Below, piece after piece: positions 14,353 to 23,869 of a stretch of DNA of 38,505 bases. Numbering within the stretch: position 1 is the first letter of the stretch; each line of letters opens with the position of its first letter. Origin of the DNA: Peptococcaceae bacterium (GTDB lineage: Bacteria > Bacillota > Peptococcia > Peptococcales > Peptococcaceae); NCBI GenBank assembly GCA_019420345.1, contig JAHZHI010000042.1:1-38505 (forward strand), written 5' to 3'. A program made the translations under genes and the position numbers. Under the pieces are notes generated by a model that worked only from the letters and a program-made list of their open reading frames with translations, made no database searches and was not told where the DNA came from.

Positions 14353-16791
14353 ATGGATAATAACTATACCCACGGCACCATTGAAAGCCGCAACATCGTC
14401 GATGAAATGAAGGAATCCTTCATCGACTATTCCATGAGCGTCATCACCAGCCGTGCGCTGCCGGATGTGCGCGACGGCCTCAAGCCGGTGCATCGCCGCA
14501 TCCTTTACTCCATGTATAAAACCAACATGACGCCGGATCGTCCGCATAAGAAATCCGCCCACATCGTTGGGAACGTATTGGCCAACTACCACCCACACGG
14601 CGACGCTGCCGTGTACGATGCCATGGTGCGTTTGGCTCAGGATTTCAGCATGCGCTATCCGCTGGTCGACGGCCAGGGGAACTTCGGGAACATCGATGGT
14701 TACGAAGCCGCTGCTCAGCGTTATACCGAAGCGCGTATGGCTAAGCTGGCCCAGGAAATGCTGCGTGACATCGAAAAAGAAACCGTCGATTTCATGCCAA
14801 CTTACGACGAATCCAGCGAAGAACCGGTTGTGCTGCCGGCGCGCTATCCAAACCTGCTTGTCAACGGCACCTCCGGGATCGCTGTTGGGATGGCGACCAA
14901 CATGCCGCCACACAATTTGCGCGACGTCACCGACGCCATCATTGCGCTGATCGACGACCCAACCATTTCCGACGACAAGCTCTGCAACATTGTCAAAGCC
15001 CCAGATTTCCCAACTGGCGGCATCATCATGGGCCTCTCCGGTGTGCGCGACGCCTACCTCACCGGCCGCGGCGCCGTCACCGTGCGCGCCCGCACCTCCA
15101 TTGAGAAAATGGCCAATGGCAAGAGCCGCATCATCGTCACCGAAATTCCATACCAGGTCAACAAAGCCCGCCTCGTGGCTAAAATTGCTGACCTTGTTAA
15201 AGAAAAGACCATCGACGGCATCACCGCCCTGCGCGACGAATCCAACCGCGAAGGCATCCGCATTGTCATTGAAATGCGCCGCGATGTGAACCCTCAGGTG
15301 GTGCTCAACCAGCTTTACAAGCACACCTCCCTGCAGGACAACTTCAACGTCATCAACCTTGCCCTCGTCGATGGTGTGCCAAAAATTCTCACCTTGCGTG
15401 AGATCATGGTGCTCTACCTCGACCATCAGGAAGACGTCATCGTGCGTCGTACCCGCTACGATCTGCGCAAAGCCGAAGAACGCGCGCACATCGTTGAAGG
15501 CTTGAAGATCGCCGTGGACAACATCGACGAAGTCATCGCCATCATTCGTTCTTCTTACGACGACAACGAATCCAAGGAACGCCTGGGCAAACGCTTTGGC
15601 TTGTCCGACCGTCAGGCACAGGCCGTCATCGAAATGCAGCTGCGCCGTCTCCAAGGTTTGAATGTTGAAAAACTCGAAGAAGAATTGGCCGACTTGCACC
15701 GCCGCATCGCCGAATACAAGGCCATCCTTGCCGACGAAAACAAGGTCATGCAAATCGTTCGCGACGAACTCTCGGAAATCGCTGCTAAATTCAGCGACGA
15801 ACGCCGCACCGAAATCTCCTTCTCCAAGGACGACATCAACGTCGAAGACCTCATCGCCGAAGAAGACATGGTCATCACCATCAGCCACGCTGGCTACATC
15901 AAGCGCATGCCGATGGACAGCTACCGCAAGCAGAAACGCGGCGGCCGTGGCGTGAATGCGTCGAAGATGAAGGACGACGACTTCATTGAAAACATCTTCA
16001 TCACCACCACCCACCACATGATGAACTTCTTCACCAACCGTGGGCGCGTGCTCCGTCTTAAAACCTTCGAAATCCCTGAAAGCAGCCGCGGCGGCCGCGG
16101 CACCGCCATGGTCAACCTGCTCAAGCTGGGCAAGGGCGAAAAAGTCACCACCGTGCTGCCATGGCGTGAAGAAGGCACCACAGGCTATCTGACCTGCGTC
16201 ACTGCCAAAGGGATGATTAAGAAAACCGACATTGCTGAGTACCAGCATGCGCGCAACGACGGCATCAAAGCCATCAACCTGCGCCCAGGCGACGAACTCA
16301 TCGATGTGCGCATCACCTCTGGCGAGGACGAACTCATTCTCGTCAGCAAAAACGGCAATGCCATCCGCTTCCAGGAAGGCGATGTCAACCCAACCGGCCG
16401 CAGCACCGCCGGTGTGCGCGGCATGCGCATCGAAGACGGCGACAGCGTCGTCGATATGGACATTGTGCGCGACGACTGCGACCTGCTCGTCATCAGCGAA
16501 AATGGTTACGGCAAGCGCACGCCGCTCAGTGAATACCATCTCCAGGCCCGCGGCGGCAAAGGCGTCATGACCCTCAAAGTCAGCGACAAGACCGGCGATG
16601 TGACCTCGGCCCTCGTGGTTCGCGGCAACGAAGAAATCATGGTCATCAGCCGTGAAGGCACCCTCATCCGCACCTCGGTCAGCGACATCAGCGTGCTTGG
16701 ACGTGCCACCCAGGGCGTCAAAGTCATGCGTTTGGATGATGGCGACGCCGTCATCGACACCGCTCCGTTCGTCGATGAAGAGGACGATTGA
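14353..16791 (+). CDS. gyrA: DNA gyrase subunit A
   Basis: The 812-aa breakage-reunion subunit has its catalytic tyrosine at Y124 (AAAQRYTEARM). The quinolone-resistance-determining stretch reads HPHGDAAVYDAMVRLAQ, so the position equal to E. coli Ser83 is Ala (A85), while Asp87 is kept (D89). The C-terminal beta-pinwheel has the GyrA box KQKRGGRG near residue 530, which supports true gyrase activity rather than topoisomerase IV. TAAGGAGG lies before the ATG, with the TAA being the gyrB stop. A strong terminator follows. Length is normal. Confidence 0.97.
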   Translation: MDNNYTHGTIESRNIVDEMKESFIDYSMSVITSRALPDVRDGLKPVHRRILYSMYKTNMTPDRPHKKSAHIVGNVLANYHPHGDAAVYDAMVRLAQDFSMRYPLVDGQGNFGNIDGYEAAAQRYTEARMAKLAQEMLRDIEKETVDFMPTYDESSEEPVVLPARYPNLLVNGTSGIAVGMATNMPPHNLRDVTDAIIALIDDPTISDDKLCNIVKAPDFPTGGIIMGLSGVRDAYLTGRGAVTVRARTSIEKMANGKSRIIVTEIPYQVNKARLVAKIADLVKEKTIDGITALRDESNREGIRIVIEMRRDVNPQVVLNQLYKHTSLQDNFNVINLALVDGVPKILTLREIMVLYLDHQEDVIVRRTRYDLRKAEERAHIVEGLKIAVDNIDEVIAIIRSSYDDNESKERLGKRFGLSDRQAQAVIEMQLRRLQGLNVEKLEEELADLHRRIAEYKAILADENKVMQIVRDELSEIAAKFSDERRTEISFSKDDINVEDLIAEEDMVITISHAGYIKRMPMDSYRKQKRGGRGVNASKMKDDDFIENIFITTTHHMMNFFTNRGRVLRLKTFEIPESSRGGRGTAMVNLLKLGKGEKVTTVLPWREEGTTGYLTCVTAKGMIKKTDIAEYQHARNDGIKAINLRPGDELIDVRITSGEDELILVSKNGNAIRFQEGDVNPTGRSTAGVRGMRIEDGDSVVDMDIVRDDCDLLVISENGYGKRTPLSEYHLQARGGKGVMTLKVSDKTGDVTSALVVRGNEEIMVISREGTLIRTSVSDISVLGRATQGVKVMRLDDGDAVIDTAPFVDEEDD

Positions 16792-16812
16792 TCCTATGTG
16801 ATAACGATATTA

Positions 16813-16865
16813 TTGGTCAAAAACCTGAGAATTGTAAAATTTGACGGTTTTTGACCAATTTTTTT
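16813..16865 (+). terminator. Terminator after gyrA
   Basis: TTGGTCAAAAACC (16813-16825) pairs perfectly with GGTTTTTGACCAA (16846-16858) across a 20-base loop, followed by seven T. Confidence 0.88.
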
Positions 16866-16966
16866 CTCTTTTTTGTTATATCCTGATGGTATTCAACAAA
16901 CACATGTGATATGATTAATATACGAAAAAACAATGTTAAACTCTAAATGAGCGAGGTGAAAATCAC

Positions 16967-17308
16967 ATGTCAATCGGAAAACGTTTGGAAGAGCTCATCA
17001 ATTATCGTCATACAAATGTAAACCGTGTCGCAAGGGAAGCGGGCATCAGCCCACAAACCATTTATGGCATTATTAAACGTGACAATACAAAAGTAGACAT
17101 CAATATTCTGATGGCACTTTCCAAAGAGTTGAACGTGACGCTGGATTACTTTTCCGGTGGTCCTCTTGACGCAACGGAAGTTGACGTCGAAACGTTCGTC
17201 AGCCGTTATCGTCAATTGGATGCACATGGTAAGACCGTTGTACAGTCTCTCATTGATTTGGAACTGGAACGCATCGTTGAAATTGAAAAAGGAAATTTGC
17301 CGGGGTGA
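16967..17308 (+). CDS. XRE-family helix-turn-helix regulator
   Basis: The 113-aa protein has a Cro/CI-type HTH over residues 1-65: IGKRLEELINYR, then VNRVAREAGISPQTIYGIIKR as helices 2-3, then ILMALSKELNVTLDYFSGG. A short C-terminal helix pair follows (VETFVSRYRQLDAHGKTVVQSLIDLELERI), a common dimerisation tail. A TATGAT lies at 16910 and the palindrome CACATGTG just before it (16901-16908) may be its operator. It stands alone between two terminators, so its targets are unknown. The nearest downstream gene is the IdeS-like peptidase. Confidence 0.85.
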   Translation: MSIGKRLEELINYRHTNVNRVAREAGISPQTIYGIIKRDNTKVDINILMALSKELNVTLDYFSGGPLDATEVDVETFVSRYRQLDAHGKTVVQSLIDLELERIVEIEKGNLPG

Positions 17309-17320
17309 CTGGCAAACAAA

Positions 17321-17352
17321 ACAGGGCCCATGTTCGACGGTCCTGTTTTTTT
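17321..17352 (+). terminator. Terminator after the XRE regulator
   Basis: ACAGGGCC, 10-base loop, GGTCCTGT (8-bp stem with one G-U pair), then six T. Confidence 0.85.
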
Positions 17353-17379
17353 GTAACCATTTTTAGCCAGTGACACCTA

Positions 17380-17408
17380 TTGACGCGGCATATGCCAGCT
17401 GATACGCT
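17380..17408 (+). promoter_or_regulatory. Promoter of the IdeS-like peptidase gene with palindrome in the spacer
   Basis: TTGACG (17380-17385), 17-base spacer, TACGCT (17403-17408), about 60 bases before the ATG at 17470. The perfect 10-bp palindrome GGCATATGCC (17387-17396) fills much of the spacer and is a candidate operator. The -10 is weak. Confidence 0.45.
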
Positions 17409-17469
17409 ATCATCATCCACACATGGCGTGCATGGAGCGCCCTGTGTACGTCTAAAGGGGGCCTTTTTC

Positions 17470-20400
17470 ATGAAACACTCACTCACGGCGGTTCAGCGCT
17501 GGCGGCTGGTGACGCTGGTGGCAGCGCTCTTATTTTTTTGTGCTCGCTGCCGCACAGCCTGCGCAGGCGGCGGGCACATTCAGCGACGCCGCCTTGCAAA
17601 CCCTGCGTTTTTCCAACCAGGGCCAGGGCTTTACCACCGAGCTTGTCGCCAGCGACGGCGAAACCGCACGCTGCGATGGCGTGCTCGACACGGCTTCGCT
17701 CGCCGACAGCGCCCTGAGCGCCAGCGTCAGCACGTACACCGTGCGCACCGCGTCGGGAGAGACTTGCTTCAGCGTCAGCTTGAAAGAGCATGACGCTGCG
17801 CCTGCTGCTCTGGCGCGCTCTTCTTCCGGCGCCCAGGTTTTCCAGGGCTATTACGCCATCACCTTCACCGTTTCCGAGGCGGATAACACCCATGCCTTTC
17901 TCACCGGCCTTTCTGAAAGCAATGCGGCCATGGTGCAGGATGCCGTGATAGAAGCGGTGCGCCAGCACACCACCATGGACCTTGAAGACCTCGCCTTTAT
18001 CGACACGGAAAAACGCTACATTGCCGGCGATGGCGACGATCTGCTTTGCTGGGCGGCGACTGCCTCCAATGTCCTGCAATACACTGGTTGGACAACGCCG
18101 CTTGCCAGTGCCCATCCCGACGAGGCCGATAATTTTGCCAATGCCGATCGCCTGTTCGATCTCTATGCTGAGCATTTTACCGACAATGGCAGCCTTATGA
18201 CTATTGCCTACAGTTGGCTGTTCAATGGCACAAATATGATGCAAACGGGTGACGACCCAAATTTTGCCACGGTCAAAGACTATGGCGAAAGCGGCGCCTA
18301 CCTCAGCGATTACAATGCCACCCGTCTTGCGGATACGTATGATATGTCCAACCACCGTGTTTTTGCCAATGCTGCCCAGGCGCTGAACAGCGGCAGCGGC
18401 GTTTCTATGGGAATAAGATGGTGCGATGAAAACGGCGAAAGTTTGGGGCTTGGCCATGGTCTCACCCTTTGGGGCTACGTGTGGGATGCCGACTATGCCG
18501 CCAACGATGCTGCCTGCTATCAGGCGGTGGTGGTGTCCGATTCCGACAGTGATATGATCGTCACCGATGACCGCGGCCAGTCGCCAAACAAGCTGTCGCT
18601 GTCCACGCTGACGCCGTACAGCAAAGGGGCGTATGACAGCTGGACGGTTGATGCCTATACTTTCGATGAAGGCACCTGTGTGCTTACAGAACTGACACTG
18701 CTTCCTGCTTACAGTGACGAACTGCCGAAAGAAACCAGCACTGCTGCCAGTAAGGACCTTTTCACCACTGCGAACCTTTGCGTCAACGATAACCTGTTTG
18801 GGGATGCAGGTCTCTCCCTTTCCACTGATTCGAGCGATCAGGCGCCAGGCGCTGCGTATGGCGATACGGCACAGTTTTTTGCCGGTGACACCATCTATGT
18901 CACCCCTTATGTGCTCAACGACAGCACCCAGCCTTTCAGCGGCGGTTTCGACTACACCGTGCAGCTCGATGGCAAACGCCTTACCAGCGCGCGTTACGAT
19001 GCCACCCTTGATGCCATGACGCTCAGCGATTCTTCCGACATGGAACAACTGACTCTGCAAGATCTCGCTCCCGGCCGCCACACCCTCACTTTCACGGTGA
19101 ACCCATCGCAGACCGCCCGCGAGGCTTACTACTACGACAACATCACCAGTGTCACCATCGAGGTGCAGCCGCGCCCGGCCAGTCTTGATGCCGTACAATG
19201 GCGTGCGGCGCTGAGCGATGTTCACTATGATCAAAACAGTACGCCGACCTTTCCAGCCCGCTTCACCTTCGATGGCCTCGATGCCCTTCTTGCCGACATG
19301 GGCGCCGCTGAAAGCGACTGCACCCTCTACGCTGCCTATGCCGACAGCGACGGCACATGGGGCAGCTGGCAGCGCATCGACAACGACAGCCTGACGCAGG
19401 CCGACTTGCCAGCCGATGGTGCGCGTGTGCGTCTGCGGCTTCATATCAATGGCGACAGCGGCAGTGTGGACCTTTACCCAAATGCGAGCGCTTATGATCT
19501 TTCCTATCTCAAAGGCAGCCTCAGCGCCGAAGATGCGCCCACCGCTTATTCCGACTGCGCCGCCAACGCTACCGGCTTTGCCAATGGAGAAGCCATCACC
19601 CTGTCTATTGGCGATGCTTCCACCATCAGCCATGCGCCGCTGTCCTACACCTTGTGTGTGAGCGCCGATAATGGCTTTTCGGAGCCGGTGACCCTTTACA
19701 GCGGCAGCGGCACCCTGCCTGAAAAGGCCAAAGAGATGCGCATCAGCCGCTGGACCACGCCGCTTACAGGCGGCATCTACACCCTCACGGCCACTTTGAC
19801 CACCGATTATGGCACGGTGGTTTGCGACCTCGGCTCCCTGCCTGTTCAGGAAGCGGCTTCTACCACCGTCACCACCACCGACGGCACCGTTGATGCTTAC
19901 GATGGGCAGACCTCCCTGGCTGAGGCAGTGGCAGCCGCCAGAGACGGCGACACCATCGACCTGACCAACCTCGGCACCGCCGCACCGGACGATTGGGGCT
20001 GTTATTGCGACACTGGCCATGAGGCAATCGTCATCGACAAGGCCATCACCATTGTTGGCAGCAGCAGCCGGCTTTCCGGCAGTTGGGGCAACACCATCTT
20101 TCATGTCACCAAGGATGGCAGCCTCACCCTCTCCAATGTCTGCCTCAGTGATTCGTACAACAGCGCCATCATCAACGACGGCGGCAGCGTACAGCTGAAT
20201 CAATGCACTTTCCTGTTCAACAACACCGGTGCTGGCGCCGATATTTCTTCCCAAGGCGGCAGCCTCCGCATCAACAACTGCTCCTTTGGGCGCACCAACC
20301 TTGAGGCGAGCGCGTCCACAGGCAGCCGCATTGAGATGGCAGGCGGCACGCTTCAGATGAGCAACAGCATCGTTTTCGACTGCCAGCATGCCGATGCCAT

Positions 20401-21418
20401 CCATCTCAGCGACGGCGCCCAGGCCACCCTGCTCTACACCACCATCATCGATACCACAGGCCATGGCCTGCTGGCTGAGGACACAAGCCACGCCGATCTG
20501 CTCGGCTGTGTGTCTCTTGCCAACAGCGACGGCATCGATGGCGATGTGGCTCTCTACGGCTGCTATGTGGATGCTGTTTCGCCGCGCGTTCAGTGTGACG
20601 ACCACACCATCACCGATGGCGTCTACGATGACTTCTTTGGCAGTCTCAGCGACAGCGGCGATCCGCTTTGGAACATTCGCGTCGATCTGCCTGCCTACGA
20701 AACCGATGTGTGCGCGCTGGCAGGGCGTGGTGTCTGGCTGCGGGATGAAGGCGGCACCATTGCTCTTTCCAGCAACGGCAGCGATTGGAGCGACACCGGC
20801 GTTGCCGCCGTCTTTGACGACAGCGCCTACCACAGCGACCTCATCGGCACCGCCAGCGGCCGCCGCTATGGCGCCCTTGCCTACACAGGCAGCCCGTTCA
20901 GCGATGTGGCCAACGATGCCTGGTACGCGCAGCCTGTTGGCTGGGTGTACGACCGTGACCTCATGCTTGGCACTGCCGACGGCCTGTTCAGCCCTGACGA
21001 GGCCACCAGCCGCGCCATGCTTGTCACCATTCTTTGGCGTGTGGCCGGTGCACCAGCCGCCAGCTCTGCCAGCACCTTTGCCGACGTCGCGCCGGATGCC
21101 TGGTACGCCGACGCCATCGCCTGGGCCGAAGAGAACGACATTGTGAGCGGCTACAGTGCCGACCGCTTCGGACCGAACGACCCGGTCACCCGCGAGCAGT
21201 TTGCTGCCATTCTCTACAACCTCAGCGGCAGCGATGCCAGCGCCGACCTCTCCGCTTTCGGCGATGCTGCCAGCGTCAGCGCTTGGGCCGCGCCTGCCAT
21301 GCAATGGGCTGTTGCCACAGACCTGCTCCATGGCTACGACGACAACACCCTGCGCCCGCAAGGCGCCACCACCCGCGCTGAAACCGCAGCCATTCTTTCC
21401 CGCCATCTTGACGCCTGA
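17470..21418 (+). CDS. IdeS-like (family C66) cysteine peptidase with beta-helix and three SLH domains; frameshift in the signal peptide
   Basis: An ATG at 17470 with AAAGGGGG upstream starts a signal peptide (MKHSLTAVQRW...VAALLFF), but the frame breaks at seven T (17533-17539). With six T it would continue VLAAAQPAQAAG into a 1,292-codon frame (17540-21418), about 1,315 aa in all. Numbered from 17540, the peptidase core has DDLLCWAATASN (Cys170) and GHGLTLWG (His306), then VVVSDSDSD (Asp334-338). This matches the Cys, His and Asp context of streptococcal IdeS/Mac. After it come an Ig-like beta region (about 390-560), a right-handed beta-helix (about 770-1000) and three SLH domains (about 1115-1292) for wall anchoring. 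The host substrate is unknown. Surface exposure is inferred from the SLH domains. As given, the gene would need slippage, or the sequence has an error. Confidence 0.82.
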
Positions 21419-21425
21419 CGACCAC

Positions 21426-21463
21426 CGCCGCCGTTTTGCATTCCTGCGAACGGCGGCGTTTTT
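21426..21463 (+). terminator. Terminator after the IdeS-like gene
   Basis: CGCCGCCGTT, 13-base loop, AACGGCGGCG (perfect 10-bp stem), then TTTTT. The first candidate LytTR repeat of the next promoter overlaps its 3' arm. Confidence 0.92.
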
Positions 21464-21521
21464 GTATGCAGCGCATCGTTTTAGAATTTCTTAACCAAAG
21501 ATATATTAAACATTGTATAAT
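21455..21521 (+). promoter_or_regulatory. Candidate autoregulated promoter of the LytTR two-component operon
   Basis: Repeats GGCGTTTTTG (21455-21464) and ATCGTTTTAG (21475-21484) lie 20 bp apart, and TATAAT (21516-21521) starts 41 bases after the second. The repeats are weaker than at 9434 or 23630, but spacing is identical. No -35 is visible. The ATG is at 21574. Confidence 0.5.
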
Positions 21522-21573
21522 ATGGTTACAGAAACACTGACCGACTCACCGTTGGCCAAAGGAGGAACGACCC

Positions 21574-22281
21574 ATGCGCTGTGCCATTTGCGACGACGAA
21601 ACCATCGACATTCAACCCATCGAAGCCTTTTTGCAGGATCGCCACCACGATGTGGACCTTTACGACAGCGGCGAAGCCCTACTCGCTGCCTACAAAAATG
21701 CTGGCGTGCGCTATGATGCCCTTTTTCTCGATATGGAAATGAACGCCCTCAATGGCTTTGACACCGCCAACGCCATCTATGCCATCGACGACAGCGTGCT
21801 CGTCGTCTTTGTCACCAGCCACGATCAGTACGTGTTCGAATGCTTCAAATGCAACCCTGTGTGGTTTCTGCGCAAGCCCGTGCAGGAAAGCGCGCTCACC
21901 GATGCCGTGCAGGCGCTGGAAAAACGCCTCACCAGCCAGCGCCGCGCCTTCACCTTCAGCGACAGCCGCCAAAGCGTGCGCCTGCGCCTGGACGACATCC
22001 TCTATGTGGAAAGCCTCGACCACCAGCTCACCCTCCACACCAAAACCGGCGACACCTACACCTTGCGCCGCACCATCAAAGACCTTGCCGACGAGCTGGG
22101 CAGCGACCACTTTTGCCGCATCCATAAATCCTACCTCGTCAATTTGGAACACGTCATTGGCATCGTCGGAGATGCGGTGGTGATGCAGCATGTCCAGGAA
22201 AAACTGCCTGTTGGCCGTGCTTACAAGCAAAGCGCCAATGCAGCGTTTCTGGCGTATAAAAAGGAGCGTGTTCGAGGATGA
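21574..22281 (+). CDS. LytTR-family response regulator (AgrA-like)
   Basis: The 235-aa regulator has a receiver domain (1-115) with the acidic pair D7/D8 (ICDDE), the phospho-acceptor D53 (LFLDMEM) and K101 (LRKPV). A LytTR DNA-binding domain follows (about 135-230: ILYVESLDHQLTLHTKTGD, FCRIHKSYLVNLEHV). LytTR proteins bind pairs of direct repeats spaced about two helical turns apart. AAAGGAGG lies before the ATG. Its stop overlaps the kinase start (ATGA), so the two are coupled. Five promoters in this window carry repeats of the expected geometry, including its own. Confidence 0.93.
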   Translation: MRCAICDDETIDIQPIEAFLQDRHHDVDLYDSGEALLAAYKNAGVRYDALFLDMEMNALNGFDTANAIYAIDDSVLVVFVTSHDQYVFECFKCNPVWFLRKPVQESALTDAVQALEKRLTSQRRAFTFSDSRQSVRLRLDDILYVESLDHQLTLHTKTGDTYTLRRTIKDLADELGSDHFCRIHKSYLVNLEHVIGIVGDAVVMQHVQEKLPVGRAYKQSANAAFLAYKKERVRG

Positions 22282-23579
22282 CCATCATTGACTTTGCCTA
22301 CAGCATGACGGCGCCTGTTGAGGCGGTCATGTTCTTTTTGATGTTTGATGCTTTTTTTGAGCGGCGCCGACAATTTGCGATATGGCAGTATATTGCAGGT
22401 GTGATTGTTTTGGCTGTTCTCATAAAGATTGTTAACAATTATTTTCTATTTAGAGCAAGCAATGCTACAGGTATGGTAGTAGTTGCGATAGTTGTTTCTT
22501 TCTTTTTTTATCGCACGTCCTTAGCTAGAAGAATTTTTGTGCCATTATTTACATGGATGTCTGCAATTGGCGTTATAGAGATCGTTGTCTTAAATATGAT
22601 CAATTTCTTTTTTGGAATAACAACAAGTGAAACACTTAGTATTCCTGTTTATTTGGTGTTGGGCGTCATCGTTTCAAAATTTTTGGGTTTGATTTTTTGT
22701 TATGCCATCCGTGTGAAAAGCCAATTAAAAAATTTTGAATTAGGAATCAGATATTGGTGTTTATTTGTATTATTATTTATGAGTTCAATATTGGCTGTTT
22801 TTTTGATACTTTGGATGTCTTATGAAATTAATAGTGTGAAATATAATGAGATTATTATGATATGTTTAATAGGGTTATTTTCTGGAAATTTTTTGGCTCT
22901 TTATTTATATGAACGTTCCTCCCAACAAAATCAAATCATCCGCGAACAGGAGCAGTTTGAACAGCAGATGGAATCGCAGCTCAAACATATGGATGAAATT
23001 GTACTGAAACAAAACGAGTTGCGACGTGTGAAGCATGACATGGCCAATCAGCTGATTGCTATTAAAAGCTACCTGGACAACGCCGATATTTCCGGCGGGC
23101 AGCAATATGTGGCAGGGCTCACCGATCAGCTGCAATACATTAGCCCAAGCATCAACACCGGCAACAACGCATTGGATGCTATTCTCAGCACAAAAAAATC
23201 CCTTGCCGAAAGCAAGGGCATCGTGTTCAACACCGAGATACGCATTCAGGAACGCCTGCCTCTTGATGCGAAGGACCTCTGCATCATTTTTGGCAATGCG
23301 TTGGACAACGCCATCGAAGCCTGCGACCGTCTGCCAGAGAACGCCGAGAAACACATCGATCTGCTGCTGGTGCAGGATGCACACTCCCTATTTTGCACCC
23401 TCAGCAACACCGCACCAGCCAACAACGACCGCCGCTTCACCACCAGCAAAACCGATACAATCAACCATGGCTTTGGCCTGCAAAACATCCGCGACGCCCT
23501 GGCAAATTATGGTGCTGAGCCATCGATTGAGCAGGAAGGCGAAACGTTTTCTCTGTCGTTTAACATCGTTCTACAATAA
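22278..23579 (+). CDS. AgrC-like sensor histidine kinase (GHKL, HPK10 type)
   Basis: The 433-aa kinase has about six N-terminal membrane helices (residues 10-210), a coiled linker and a GHKL ATPase. The phospho-acceptor is H253 in RRVKHDMANQ, the N-box is FGNALDNAIEAC (N340, N344), and the G-box is HGFGLQNIRD. This is the AgrC/ComD/BlpH architecture, whose members usually sense peptides. No agrB or agrD-like gene is visible nearby, so the ligand is unknown. Base use is mosaic: about 22390-22915, coding the membrane sensor, is clearly A/T-rich, while the catalytic part matches the GC-rich neighbours. That suggests an exchanged sensor segment. Confidence 0.9.
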   Translation: MTIIDFAYSMTAPVEAVMFFLMFDAFFERRRQFAIWQYIAGVIVLAVLIKIVNNYFLFRASNATGMVVVAIVVSFFFYRTSLARRIFVPLFTWMSAIGVIEIVVLNMINFFFGITTSETLSIPVYLVLGVIVSKFLGLIFCYAIRVKSQLKNFELGIRYWCLFVLLFMSSILAVFLILWMSYEINSVKYNEIIMICLIGLFSGNFLALYLYERSSQQNQIIREQEQFEQQMESQLKHMDEIVLKQNELRRVKHDMANQLIAIKSYLDNADISGGQQYVAGLTDQLQYISPSINTGNNALDAILSTKKSLAESKGIVFNTEIRIQERLPLDAKDLCIIFGNALDNAIEACDRLPENAEKHIDLLLVQDAHSLFCTLSNTAPANNDRRFTTSKTDTINHGFGLQNIRDALANYGAEPSIEQEGETFSLSFNIVLQ

Positions 23580-23599
23580 TAGAAATAATAGATATCGTG

Positions 23600-23629
23600 C
23601 CTGCAAGTCTATGGACTTGCAGGTTTTTT
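23600..23629 (+). terminator. Terminator after the LytTR operon
   Basis: CCTGCAAGTC, 4-base loop, GACTTGCAGG (perfect 10-bp stem), then six T. The next candidate LytTR repeat starts at the following base. Confidence 0.92.
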
Positions 23630-23696
23630 GTCGTTTACGTCATAAAAACGTCGTTTACGACATTTTCCCGCACAGTGGCAGAAATGGTGCTATAAT
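23630..23696 (+). promoter_or_regulatory. Candidate LytTR-type promoter of stalk-domain gene 23870
   Basis: GTCGTTTACGTCAT (23630-23643) and GTCGTTTACGACAT (23650-23663) are 14-base repeats with one difference, 20 bp apart. An extended -10, TGCTATAAT (hexamer 23691-23696), begins 41 bases after the second repeat. The second copy is also near-palindromic (GTCGT/ACGAC). This is the best-conserved of the five sites. A leader of about 165 bases precedes the ATG. Confidence 0.72.
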
Positions 23697-23869
23697 CCAA
23701 ACAAAGAAGGGCTTTTTATAGATTTCGAAATTCTTTGTTTGTAGCTGTGGCCTGCACAAAAGAATATTGAAATAAATGGATGCTATCTTCAGTCTGTGTT
23801 TAGGAGGGATTAACAACCAAATACAATCATTCTTTCCATTGGTTATCTTTTTTTGAGGAGAGGATTATT

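Noticed and set aside
14338..16539. A 733-codon frame antisense to gyrA
   Set aside because: Shadow frame of a conserved gene; no family motif and no ribosome binding site.
17483..21406. A 1,307-codon open frame on the minus strand, antisense to the IdeS-like gene
   Set aside because: It mirrors the GC-rich third-position pattern of the plus-strand gene. Its translation is low-complexity and has no domain, signal or SD. The plus strand has clear peptidase and SLH motifs.
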